A stretch of 6,117 bases of DNA, from NCBI GenBank assembly GCA_964427955.1, contig CAYRWY010000361.1, forward strand, positions 1 to 6,117, given 5' to 3'. This DNA is from JACRBK01 sp964427955 (GTDB lineage Bacteria; Chloroflexota; Anaerolineae; Aggregatilineales; Aggregatilineaceae). The position numbers and the translations under genes are program-made. The number at the start of each line of letters is the position of its first letter. The first letter of the stretch is position 1. Below, in pieces: positions 1 to 5,251 of the stretch. Under the pieces are notes generated by a model that was not told where the DNA came from, made no database searches, and saw only the letters and a list, made by a program, of their open reading frames with translations.

Positions 1-220
1 CGGGGCCTTTTTCCCCGACGATCAACTCGCCGTCGTTGATACAGATGGTGCGGTGTTCGACGTAGTATTCGAAGGCGCGGGCGCGCTCGACCGGCGCGGA
101 GAGCTTCGCGGTTTGCTGGCGATAGAATGCCGTGATCAGCTCGGCACGTTCGGACGAAAGCGACGGTACCGCGTCGAGACTCTGCTGTCGCAGGCGGGCC
201 ACCCGTTCACTGACTGGCAT
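1..220 (-). CDS. Glycyl radical enzyme (PFL / 4-hydroxyproline dehydratase / glycerol dehydratase-like), N-terminal part
   Basis: This is the N-terminus of a pyruvate-formate-lyase family glycyl radical enzyme; 73 complete codons are visible and the gene runs off the left edge. The ATG (218-220) follows AGGAG with an 8-nt gap. The protein begins MPVSERVARLRQQSLDA. It continues with a serine-glutamate-arginine step (SSERAELI), an alpha-helical stretch with RARAFEYYVEHR, and then ICINDGELIVGEKGP at about residues 57-71. That last segment is the conserved N-terminal signature of this family, and from memory the spacing and wording are closest to trans-4-hydroxy-L-proline dehydratase (HypD). The active-site cysteine, the C-terminal glycyl loop and the substrate residues lie outside the window, so the substrate cannot be decided; glycerol or diol dehydratase, choline lyase or an uncharacterised PFL-like enzyme remain possible. 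Such enzymes are cytoplasmic, oxygen-sensitive and need a radical-SAM activase, which is not visible here. Confidence 0.85.
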   Translation of the reverse strand, partial: MPVSERVARLRQQSLDAVPSLSSERAELITAFYRQQTAKLSAPVERARAFEYYVEHRTICINDGELIVGEKGP

Positions 221-228
221 GGATCAAA

Positions 229-233
229 CTCCT
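229..233 (-). promoter_or_regulatory. Ribosome binding site of the glycyl radical enzyme gene
   Basis: AGGAG on the minus strand lies 8 nt before the ATG at 218-220. It fixes the start of the edge-truncated gene, which no longer extends far enough to be judged by length. Confidence 0.75.
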
Positions 234-254
234 GGGCTGCGTAGGATGAATGAC

Positions 255-276
255 CCTAGTTTAACCAAAAACTAAG
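255..276 (-). repeat. AT-rich hairpin in the LysM gene / glycyl radical enzyme gap
   Basis: On the minus strand CTTAGTTT and AAACTAGG pair over 8 positions (one G-U) around a 6-nt loop TTGGTT. The hairpin lies 12 nt after the stop codon of the LysM gene. It has no following T-run and a weak AT stem, so it is a poor intrinsic terminator; it may be an mRNA 3'-end structure, a weak attenuator or chance. No convincing promoter for the glycyl radical enzyme was found in the 68-bp gap. Confidence 0.3.
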
Positions 277-288
277 AACTGATCACTC

Positions 289-1677
289 TCAATACATCGC
301 GGCGTGCCAGACGGCGTCCAGGGCCAGCAGCGCGGTCAGGTTGTGCAGCGGGTGGCCGTAGTTCAGCGTCGTAGCATCTCCATAGTTGAGCGGCGCCCAG
401 GTCATGTGAAAGCCGTCGGCCTGCAAGCCGCGATTGGGCAGCGTCGCCGCCGCTTTCGCGAAATCCCACAGCGGGACATCGTACTCCGCGGCCAGCGCCC
501 GGATGGTGTCGTTGATTTCGTCGCTGCCTTCCAGTTGGTCGGCTTTGGTGCCCAGCACCGGGATCACGCCCCGTTCCAGCGCGAACTCGATGATCTTGCG
601 CAGGTTTTCTTCGAACATGGCGGTCTGCCCGGCCTCGTTGGTCCCCAGCCGGATCAGCACCAGGCTGGGACGCTGGACGCGGAATTCACATTCGATGGGC
701 GTTTCGCCGGGCTGGCACAGGGCCGGGTTGGACCAGGTGGCATCGAACACCGCCCAGGCGTGATTGCCCGTCCACACGGCGGCGCTGGTCCGTCCGAACG
801 ATCCCGCGAAGTGATCGATCACCGGCTGGAGATCGTACATCCCCAGGTCATATTCGCCGCGGTCGAACTTGGTGAGGAAAAAGGGCGGCTCGCTGTTGCA
901 GTCGCCGATCTTGGCGAAAGCGTGCGGATTGTTGCCCAGCGCCAGCCCGCGCAGATACACCTTGCGCATGGCCGGGCCATCGACTGTCAGGATCGTGGAA
1001 TGTATCAGCCACTCCGCCGCCCCTGGGGACAGGATGCCCAGGTCCGGGGCGGAGAGCGCAGGTTCAGTCGGGACCGCTTCGACTTCTTGAACGAGCGCCG
1101 GGGGGGATACGGTGCTCGCAGCGAGTTCATCCGCGGTGGCGGGGAGAATGCCCAGATCGGGTGCGGCTTCGGCCTCTTGAACGAGCGCCGGGGTGGATAT
1201 GGCACTCGCCGCGGGGTCGTCCGTGGTGGCGGCAGCGGCGCTGCCACCTGGGATGATCAACACCTGTCCCGCGACGACCAGATCGGGATTGACGAGGTGA
1301 TTGGCGGCGATCAGCGCATCCAGGCTGACGCCGTAGCGGCGCGCGATTTGCAGCAGCCGCTCGCCCGCCGCGACCGTATAAGTAACATCCTCTCCGGTGG
1401 GCGCGCTGACCGCGGGGAGGGTGGGCTGTGCCGCCGGAGCCTGTCCGGGGATGACCAGGGTTTGCCCGACGACCACCAGATTCGGGTCACTCAACCCGTT
1501 GGCGGCCATCAGAGTGTCCAGACTTATGTTATAGTGCAGTGCGATGCGGAACAGGTTCTCGCCGGGCTGCACGACGTGCGTCGCGGGCGTACTGCCATCC
1601 TGCGCGATCACCGGCAGCACGCCCACGCCGATCAGCACGATCAGCGCCCCGATCACCAAACTGAATTTCCGGATCAT
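289..1677 (-). CDS. Exported two-LysM protein with C-terminal SGNH/GDSL hydrolase-like domain
   Basis: This 462-residue protein is probably secreted and held at the cell envelope by peptidoglycan-binding LysM domains. Residues 1-25 form a signal peptide (MIRK, then a hydrophobic core ending VIAQ). LysM 1 covers about 34-77 and LysM 2 about 99-143; both have the opening V.PGE/V.AGE, the central AANxL and the closing VxVGQxLxIP pattern. A Pro/Ala/Ser-rich linker (about 145-225) contains an internal duplication. Residues 226-462 resemble an SGNH hydrolase: GDC (258-260) sits where block I would have GDS, GTN (345-347) fits block III, and DGFH (421-424) fits the catalytic DxxH of block V. Thus Asp/His are present but the nucleophile Ser is Cys. 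C321 and C330 could form a disulfide. The substrate is unknown; esterase action on cell-wall or extracellular polysaccharide is a guess. The gene starts 70 bp after the permease gene, with AAGGGG/AAGG just before ATG. Confidence 0.85.
   Translation of the reverse strand: MIRKFSLVIGALIVLIGVGVLPVIAQDGSTPATHVVQPGENLFRIALHYNISLDTLMAANGLSDPNLVVVGQTLVIPGQAPAAQPTLPAVSAPTGEDVTYTVAAGERLLQIARRYGVSLDALIAANHLVNPDLVVAGQVLIIPGGSAAAATTDDPAASAISTPALVQEAEAAPDLGILPATADELAASTVSPPALVQEVEAVPTEPALSAPDLGILSPGAAEWLIHSTILTVDGPAMRKVYLRGLALGNNPHAFAKIGDCNSEPPFFLTKFDRGEYDLGMYDLQPVIDHFAGSFGRTSAAVWTGNHAWAVFDATWSNPALCQPGETPIECEFRVQRPSLVLIRLGTNEAGQTAMFEENLRKIIEFALERGVIPVLGTKADQLEGSDEINDTIRALAAEYDVPLWDFAKAAATLPNRGLQADGFHMTWAPLNYGDATTLNYGHPLHNLTALLALDAVWHAAMY
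1031..1230 (-). repeat. Imperfect tandem duplication encoding the LysM-SGNH linker
   Basis: Bases 1081-1140 and 1171-1230 match closely with an exact 90-bp offset (for example CTTGAACGAGCGCCGGGG appears in both). The flanking segments 1031-1052 and 1145-1166 also match, with a 24-bp length difference. In the protein this gives two copies of PALVQE(A/V)EA followed by PDLGIL, at about residues 163-178 and 193-216. The reading frame is kept and the extra 24 bp equal 8 codons. Confidence 0.8.
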
Positions 1678-1712
1678 CCTTACCCCTTTTCCCGCCGAAT
1701 TCCCTCTACGGT

Positions 1713-1718
1713 ATTATA
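1713..1718 (-). promoter_or_regulatory. Candidate -10 box of the LysM-SGNH gene
   Basis: A perfect TATAAT on the minus strand lies about 35 nt before the start codon, in the short gap after the permease gene. No good -35 hexamer is found at 16-18 bp; TTGACC is present but only 4 nt upstream. The box suggests the gene can be transcribed separately from the transporter operon, but the support is one hexamer. Confidence 0.4.
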
Positions 1719-1747
1719 CATCGGTCAAGAATCTGGGGCAGGCTGAC

Positions 1748-2665
1748 CTACTTCACCCCCGAGTACAGGAAGCTCTGGATGAACTGGCGCTGGAAGACCA
1801 GGAACGCGATCAGCAGGGGCGCGATGATGATCATCGTCGCGGCCATCACCAGCGACCACTGCGCGCCGATGTCGGTGAGCTGCGTGAAGCGCAGCAGGCC
1901 CATCGTCAGCGGGCGGGCTTTGTCGCTGGTCACGACCAGCGGCCACAGCAGCTCGTTCCAGTGGAAACTCACGCTCACCAGCCCGAATGCGATCAGCGAC
2001 GGCCAGCTCGGCGGCAGGTAGACGTGCCGTAGCAACTGCCACCAGCGGCAGCCGTCCACGATGCCCGCGTCCACCAGATCGCGCGGGACGCCCAAAAACG
2101 CCTGGCGCATCAGAAACGTGCCGAACGCCGATCCGAAGTAGGGCAGCGCGATAGCCAGCGGCGTGTCGTAGAGCGAAAACTTGTGGTAATAGATGGCTTT
2201 GGGCAGGCCCAGCGTGGCGGTCGAAAACTCGCGGATGGTGACGAAGTTCGGGACCAGCAGCACCGCCGTCGGGATCATCATCTGCATCAAGATGAAGTAG
2301 AAGAAGAACTTCTTGCCGACGAAATCAAAGTGGGCGAAGGCGAAGCCCGCCAGGGTGACGGTCACGGTCTGCACGACCAGCGTGAGCAGCACCCATTCCA
2401 GCGTGTTGGCGTAGTACGAATGCCCGCCCTGATCCAGATCGGGGAAAAAGGGCGCGAGGCGGGTGGCCTTCTGGTAGCTGTCCAGCGTGAGGCTGTGGCC
2501 GAACCACACGTCCCCGCGTCCCAGGTCGTCGTCGGGCGGGCGGAAGGACACCACCGTCGCCCACAGGATCGGCACGGCCCACACCAGGCCGATGGCAAAG
2601 GTAAGCCCCGTCGCCAGCCAGCCCGCCAGCCGGGTGCGCTTGACCGATAAGGTGGGGTTATTCAT
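1748..2665 (-). CDS. CUT1 ABC transporter permease, MalG/UgpE-like
   Basis: This 305-residue integral membrane protein is one half of the channel of a carbohydrate or glycerol-phosphate importer. About six membrane segments can be picked out (roughly 17-39, 88-110, 119-140, 165-187, 222-243, 272-292). The cytoplasmic EAA loop that docks to the ATPase is at 194-222: PRDLVDAGIVDGCRWW, ending in LPPSWP. Its core reads DAG--DG rather than EAA--DG, a mild departure. The C-terminus FLYSGVK matches the usual MalG-type ending (G-AVKG) without the final Gly. The loop between the first two membrane segments (about 41-87) looks long. The ATG overlaps the end of the upstream permease by 8 bp and GGAG lies 7 nt before it, so the two are probably translationally coupled. 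The family is secure; the substrate rests on the binding protein. Confidence 0.9.
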   Translation of the reverse strand: MNNPTLSVKRTRLAGWLATGLTFAIGLVWAVPILWATVVSFRPPDDDLGRGDVWFGHSLTLDSYQKATRLAPFFPDLDQGGHSYYANTLEWVLLTLVVQTVTVTLAGFAFAHFDFVGKKFFFYFILMQMMIPTAVLLVPNFVTIREFSTATLGLPKAIYYHKFSLYDTPLAIALPYFGSAFGTFLMRQAFLGVPRDLVDAGIVDGCRWWQLLRHVYLPPSWPSLIAFGLVSVSFHWNELLWPLVVTSDKARPLTMGLLRFTQLTDIGAQWSLVMAATMIIIAPLLIAFLVFQRQFIQSFLYSGVK

Positions 2666-3650
2666 TGTCGCGCTCCGAGATCAAAAAATTGACGACGGTC
2701 AGGCCGAGCAGCATGGCGATCATGACGACCGTCAGCGCGTTGGCCAGGCCGTAGTCCTGGAACAGGAACCGCTGCTGGTAAATTTCATAAAGCAGCAGGT
2801 CGGCTTCGCCCGTGACCAGCTCGTACGTCATGACCAGGGCATGATCGATGGTCTGGAAAGCGCCGATCACGGCGATCACGCTGACGAACAGCGTGGTCCG
2901 GCGCAGCAGCGGCAGCGTGATGCGAAACATCTGAGTCAGCCAGTTCGCGCCGTCCAGCGCCGCCGCCTCATAGACATCTTCCGGCAGGTTTTGCAGCCCC
3001 GCGAGATAGAAGATCATGAAGTAACCGGCATTTTTCCAGATCGCCACGATGATCAGCGCCGCCAGGGCCAGGTGGGGGTTGATGACCCAGTTCTCCGCGC
3101 CGTGATAGCCGAAGAAGCGCAGCGCGGCATTCCACAGCCCGTAGTCGGGCGTGAAGAAAAACAGCCAGATGGTCGCCGCGCTGACCATCGGCAGCATGGT
3201 CGGATAGAAAAACGCGATCCGCGCCAGCCCGATCCCCCGTACCTTGCGGTTCACCAGCACGGCGAACATGAAGGCCAGCAGCATACTGATCGGCACCGTC
3301 GTGGCGACGTAGACCAGGGTGTTGCCCATCACCCGGAAAAAGCGATCTCCGATCGTGGTGTCGGGATCGGCCATCGCGCGGAAGTACGCCCACCCGACGT
3401 CATAGGGACCGCGAATGCTGCGCTGGGCCGGGGTGATGCCCGGCAGTTGCAGGTCGGTCATCACAGGCCGGGCGGGCCGGTTGGGATGGAGGTAGATCCG
3501 GCTGTCGCGCAGCACCTTGTAGGTGGGCAGAATGGTGAACAGGTAGACAAAATAGACCGTAGGCAGGATGAGCAGATAAGGGAGCGGCTTCAAGCGGGGT
3601 CGCAGCCGCTTGCGCCAGTAAGTTCCGAGCGAGACAGACGTGGCGGCCAT
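2658..3650 (-). CDS. CUT1 ABC transporter permease, MalF/UgpA-like
   Basis: This 330-residue membrane permease partners the MalG/UgpE-like subunit. Membrane segments are seen at about 24-43, 109-133, 143-165, 193-217, 253-273 and 299-324. The EAA loop is canonical: PEDVYEAAALDGANW with E228, A229, A230, D233 and G234, followed by ITLPLL. The stretch AIWKNAGYFMIFYLAGLQNLP (204-223) is typical of UgpA-type permeases. An open frame continues upstream to an ATG at 3803, but that would overlap the binding-protein gene by 56 bp and translate through its terminator hairpin; the ATG at 3648-3650 has AGGAG 7 nt before it and gives a normal N-terminus (MAATSVSLGTYW). The loop between segments 1 and 2 (about 44-108) is somewhat longer than usual. 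It lies 97 bp after the binding protein and overlaps the next permease. Confidence 0.92.
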   Translation of the reverse strand: MAATSVSLGTYWRKRLRPRLKPLPYLLILPTVYFVYLFTILPTYKVLRDSRIYLHPNRPARPVMTDLQLPGITPAQRSIRGPYDVGWAYFRAMADPDTTIGDRFFRVMGNTLVYVATTVPISMLLAFMFAVLVNRKVRGIGLARIAFFYPTMLPMVSAATIWLFFFTPDYGLWNAALRFFGYHGAENWVINPHLALAALIIVAIWKNAGYFMIFYLAGLQNLPEDVYEAAALDGANWLTQMFRITLPLLRRTTLFVSVIAVIGAFQTIDHALVMTYELVTGEADLLLYEIYQQRFLFQDYGLANALTVVMIAMLLGLTVVNFLISERDNE

Positions 3651-3657
3651 GCATCGA

Positions 3658-3662
3658 CTCCT
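3658..3662 (-). promoter_or_regulatory. Ribosome binding site deciding the MalF/UgpA-like start
   Basis: AGGAG on the minus strand is 7 nt upstream of the ATG at 3648-3650. It favours this start over the ATG at 3803, which lies inside the preceding gene. Confidence 0.75.
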
Positions 3663-3682
3663 AAAATCTAGAGGGCGTAAGG

Positions 3683-3724
3683 CCAAATAAACAAAGAGAC
3701 GCCTGCACCCAGGCAAGCGTCTCT
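3683..3724 (-). terminator. Terminator-like hairpin between binding-protein and permease genes
   Basis: On the minus strand AGAGAC pairs with GTCTCT and, inside, GCCTG pairs with CAGGC around a GGTG loop (3695-3724), with a small GCTT bulge; alternatively AGAGACGC/GCGTCTCT forms an 8-bp outer stem. The hairpin is followed directly by the T-rich TTGTTTATTTGG. This has the form of an intrinsic terminator. Its position inside the operon suggests partial readthrough, a common way to make more binding protein than permease. Confidence 0.7.
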
Positions 3725-3729
3725 GCGTT

Positions 3730-3748
3730 AAGAACCGGGCCGGTCCTT
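3730..3748 (-). repeat. Second hairpin at the 3' end of the binding-protein gene
   Basis: AAGGACCG and CGGTTCTT pair over 8 positions (one G-U) around a 3-nt loop, starting at the TAA stop codon of the binding-protein gene and 5 nt before the terminator-like hairpin. It has no T-run of its own; it may protect the 3' end of the upstream mRNA from degradation. Confidence 0.45.
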
Positions 3749-5037
3749 TATTGGTAGATGCTGAGGAGGTCGTCCGCCTCTGTTTGGGCGGCGGCCATCG
3801 CATCCGCCGGGGTCGCGACGCCGTTCAGCACGTCCAGCACGTGGGCGTGGAAGCTGTTGCGGACGTCGTTCAGCGACTGCACGCTGAATTCACGCCCGGC
3901 GACTTCAATCGTCGCCGCCGCCTCGGCAGCCTGCGGGTGCTCGGCCACGTAGGCTTTCCAGGCGTCCAATTCCAGACCGCTCTGGCGGGTGGTGATGTAG
4001 CCGGTGCGGATGCTCCAATCGACGGCCATTTCGGGGCTGGTCAGCCATTCGACGAAGCCGAAGGCCGCCTGGGCGGTCGCGTCATCCGTGCCCGCCACCA
4101 GGTACAGGTTGCCGCCGCCGGTCACGGTCGCGAAGCCGCCGTCTTTGCCGGGGAGTGCGCTCACGCCGACTTCAAACTGCGCTTTGCCGAGGATGCCGGG
4201 CAGCGATCCGGTGCTGTGGATGATCATGGCCGCCGAGCCGTCCGCGAACAGGCCGGGCGCATCGCCCCAGTTGCTCTGCACCCCGGCGGGCGTGGCGTGG
4301 TAGACCTTGTCCAGGTCCAGCCAGTATTGCAGCGCGTCGATCACGGCGGGGGTGTTGAAGAAGACTTCGGTGTCGCTGTCGGACACGATATTCTGGCCCG
4401 CGCCAATCGCCAGCGGCTGGAAGACCCAGTACGGCCAGCTATTCGGGTTGAGGAGGCCCCACCGGGTGTCGGTGGTCAACGCCTGCGCGTCTTCCGCCAG
4501 TTCTTGCCAGTTGGTGGGCGGATTCAGACCCTTTTCCTTGAGCAAGTCTTTGTTGAAGTAGAGCAGGACGGTCGAACGCTGGAACGGGATGCCGTACAGT
4601 TCCGGCGTGCCGTCGCCGTCGTAATCATAGTAGCTGTTGGCCAACCAGGTCGGGAAGAAGTCGGCCAGGTAGTCGGCGCTGGCGTAGGCGTCCCAGGGCT
4701 GGACCAGTTCGGCGTTGCGCAGATCGTAGATGTCGGTCGCCAGCATGATCGCCAGGGCGGGCAGTTGACCGCCGCCTTCCATCGTGGTCTGGAGCTTGGT
4801 TTTGACGTCGGTATAGCCGCCTTCGAAGGAGAACACGATGTCCACATCCGGGTGGCTGGCTTCATAAGTAGTCGCGTATTCGTTGAGGATTTCGGTAATC
4901 GGGCTGTCTACGGCGATAGGAAAATAGATTTCGACGACCGTGGGATTTTGGGCATGGGCGGCTGGGGAGGGCATCAGCGCGCCTGCGCCGAGCGCCGTCA
5001 CGATCATGGCCAGGGCCAGCAAAAACCGAATCTTCAT
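3748..5037 (-). CDS. UgpB-like ABC transporter solute-binding protein
   Basis: This 429-residue exported protein captures the substrate for the adjoining permeases. The start chosen is ATG 5035-5037, with GAGGAG 7 nt upstream; an in-frame TTG at 5055 would place the start upstream of that site and is rejected. Residues 1-29 form a signal peptide ending AHA. From recall of E. coli UgpB, segments line up along the length: GGYTD, GIPFQRSTVLLYFNKD, NSWPYW, HSTGSLPGIL, VTGGGNLYLV, RTGYITT and a late VRNSF. Equivalents of UgpB ligand residues Tyr42, Ser121, Trp169, Trp172, Ser247, Tyr323 and Arg374 appear at Y75, S155, W201, W204, S278, Y347 and R393. Glu66 falls on an alanine in a simple alignment, so glycerol-3-phosphate or glycerophosphocholine is a candidate, not a certainty. 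A DYDGDG loop (138-143) may bind calcium. It lies first in the operon. Confidence 0.9.
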   Translation of the reverse strand: MKIRFLLALAMIVTALGAGALMPSPAAHAQNPTVVEIYFPIAVDSPITEILNEYATTYEASHPDVDIVFSFEGGYTDVKTKLQTTMEGGGQLPALAIMLATDIYDLRNAELVQPWDAYASADYLADFFPTWLANSYYDYDGDGTPELYGIPFQRSTVLLYFNKDLLKEKGLNPPTNWQELAEDAQALTTDTRWGLLNPNSWPYWVFQPLAIGAGQNIVSDSDTEVFFNTPAVIDALQYWLDLDKVYHATPAGVQSNWGDAPGLFADGSAAMIIHSTGSLPGILGKAQFEVGVSALPGKDGGFATVTGGGNLYLVAGTDDATAQAAFGFVEWLTSPEMAVDWSIRTGYITTRQSGLELDAWKAYVAEHPQAAEAAATIEVAGREFSVQSLNDVRNSFHAHVLDVLNGVATPADAMAAAQTEADDLLSIYQ

Positions 5038-5044
5038 CAGAAAG

Positions 5045-5050
5045 CTCCTC
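5045..5050 (-). promoter_or_regulatory. Ribosome binding site deciding the solute-binding protein start
   Basis: GAGGAG on the minus strand is 7 nt upstream of the ATG at 5035-5037. The alternative TTG at 5055 lies 3 nt before this site and so would make the Shine-Dalgarno part of the coding sequence. Confidence 0.85.
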
Positions 5051-5092
5051 TTCAAGGTCTTATTTAAGCCGGACTATCATAGAACATGCCAG

Positions 5093-5122
5093 ATTATACC
5101 GTGAGGGCCGGACATCCGACAA
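5093..5122 (-). promoter_or_regulatory. Promoter of the UgpB-like transporter operon
   Basis: On the minus strand TTGTCG (5117-5122) and a perfect TATAAT (5093-5098) are separated by 18 bp, a sigma-70-type arrangement. The predicted start of transcription near 5086 gives a leader of about 48 nt before the ATG. The -35 lies within the left arm of the inverted repeat at 5111-5164. Confidence 0.65.
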
Positions 5123-5164
5123 TCGCGCTGCCTGGCTGGGACGATTTTTTGTCGCCCGGATGTC
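5111..5164. repeat. Interrupted inverted repeat in the divergent promoter region
   Basis: GACATCCG (5111-5118) is the exact inverse of CGGATGTC (5157-5164), and the inner segments CGACAA (5117-5122) and TTGTCG (5149-5154) are also inverse copies, followed by TCG/CGA at the loop. About 15 pairs can form with two asymmetrical bulges and a 16-nt loop. It has no clean terminator T-run after the stem. Its position across the -35 region of the transporter promoter makes an operator for a dimeric regulator plausible. Confidence 0.5.
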
Positions 5165-5174
5165 ATATTCCCGT

Positions 5175-5180
5175 TAGAAT
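5175..5180 (+). promoter_or_regulatory. Candidate -10 box of trxB
   Basis: TAGAAT matches the -10 consensus at five of six bases and lies 71 nt upstream of the trxB ATG. The nearest recognisable -35, TTGTCG at 5149-5154, is 20 bp away, longer than usual. Support is therefore weak. Confidence 0.3.
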
Positions 5181-5240
5181 ACTCGCCAGAACCTAACCAG
5201 AGCTTGCTTCCCTGCATCAAATAAATGTCACATGCCTATG

Positions 5241-5246
5241 AGAGGA
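5241..5246 (+). promoter_or_regulatory. Ribosome binding site of trxB
   Basis: AGAGGA lies 5 nt before the ATG at 5252-5254 and supports this start over the in-frame ATG at 5267, which has no comparable site. Confidence 0.65.
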
Positions 5247-5251
5247 TCGTT

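Noticed and set aside
218..233. AGGAGTTTGATCC resembling the conserved 5' end of 16S rRNA
   Set aside because: Only about a dozen bases match, no rRNA sequence follows, and the site is explained as a Shine-Dalgarno before a coding ATG.
53..244. A 63-codon plus-strand open frame at the left edge
   Set aside because: It lies opposite the glycyl radical enzyme N-terminus, whose signature is unmistakable on the minus strand.
304..1746. A 480-codon plus-strand open frame opposite the LysM-SGNH gene
   Set aside because: Its product is Arg/Gln/Asp/Gly-rich without domains, while the minus strand has a signal peptide, LysM domains and SGNH-like blocks. It is a GC-rich antisense shadow.
2487..3671. 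A 394-codon plus-strand open frame opposite the permease genes
   Set aside because: The product is His/Asp/Gln/Arg-rich low-complexity sequence; the opposite strand encodes clear permeases with EAA loops.
3651..3803. A 51-residue N-terminal extension of the MalF/UgpA-like permease
   Set aside because: It would overlap the binding-protein gene and read through the terminator-like hairpin; the internal ATG has a good AGGAG.
3751..5067. A 438-codon plus-strand open frame opposite the binding-protein gene
   Set aside because: It mirrors the UgpB-like gene and has no recognisable domain or suitable composition.
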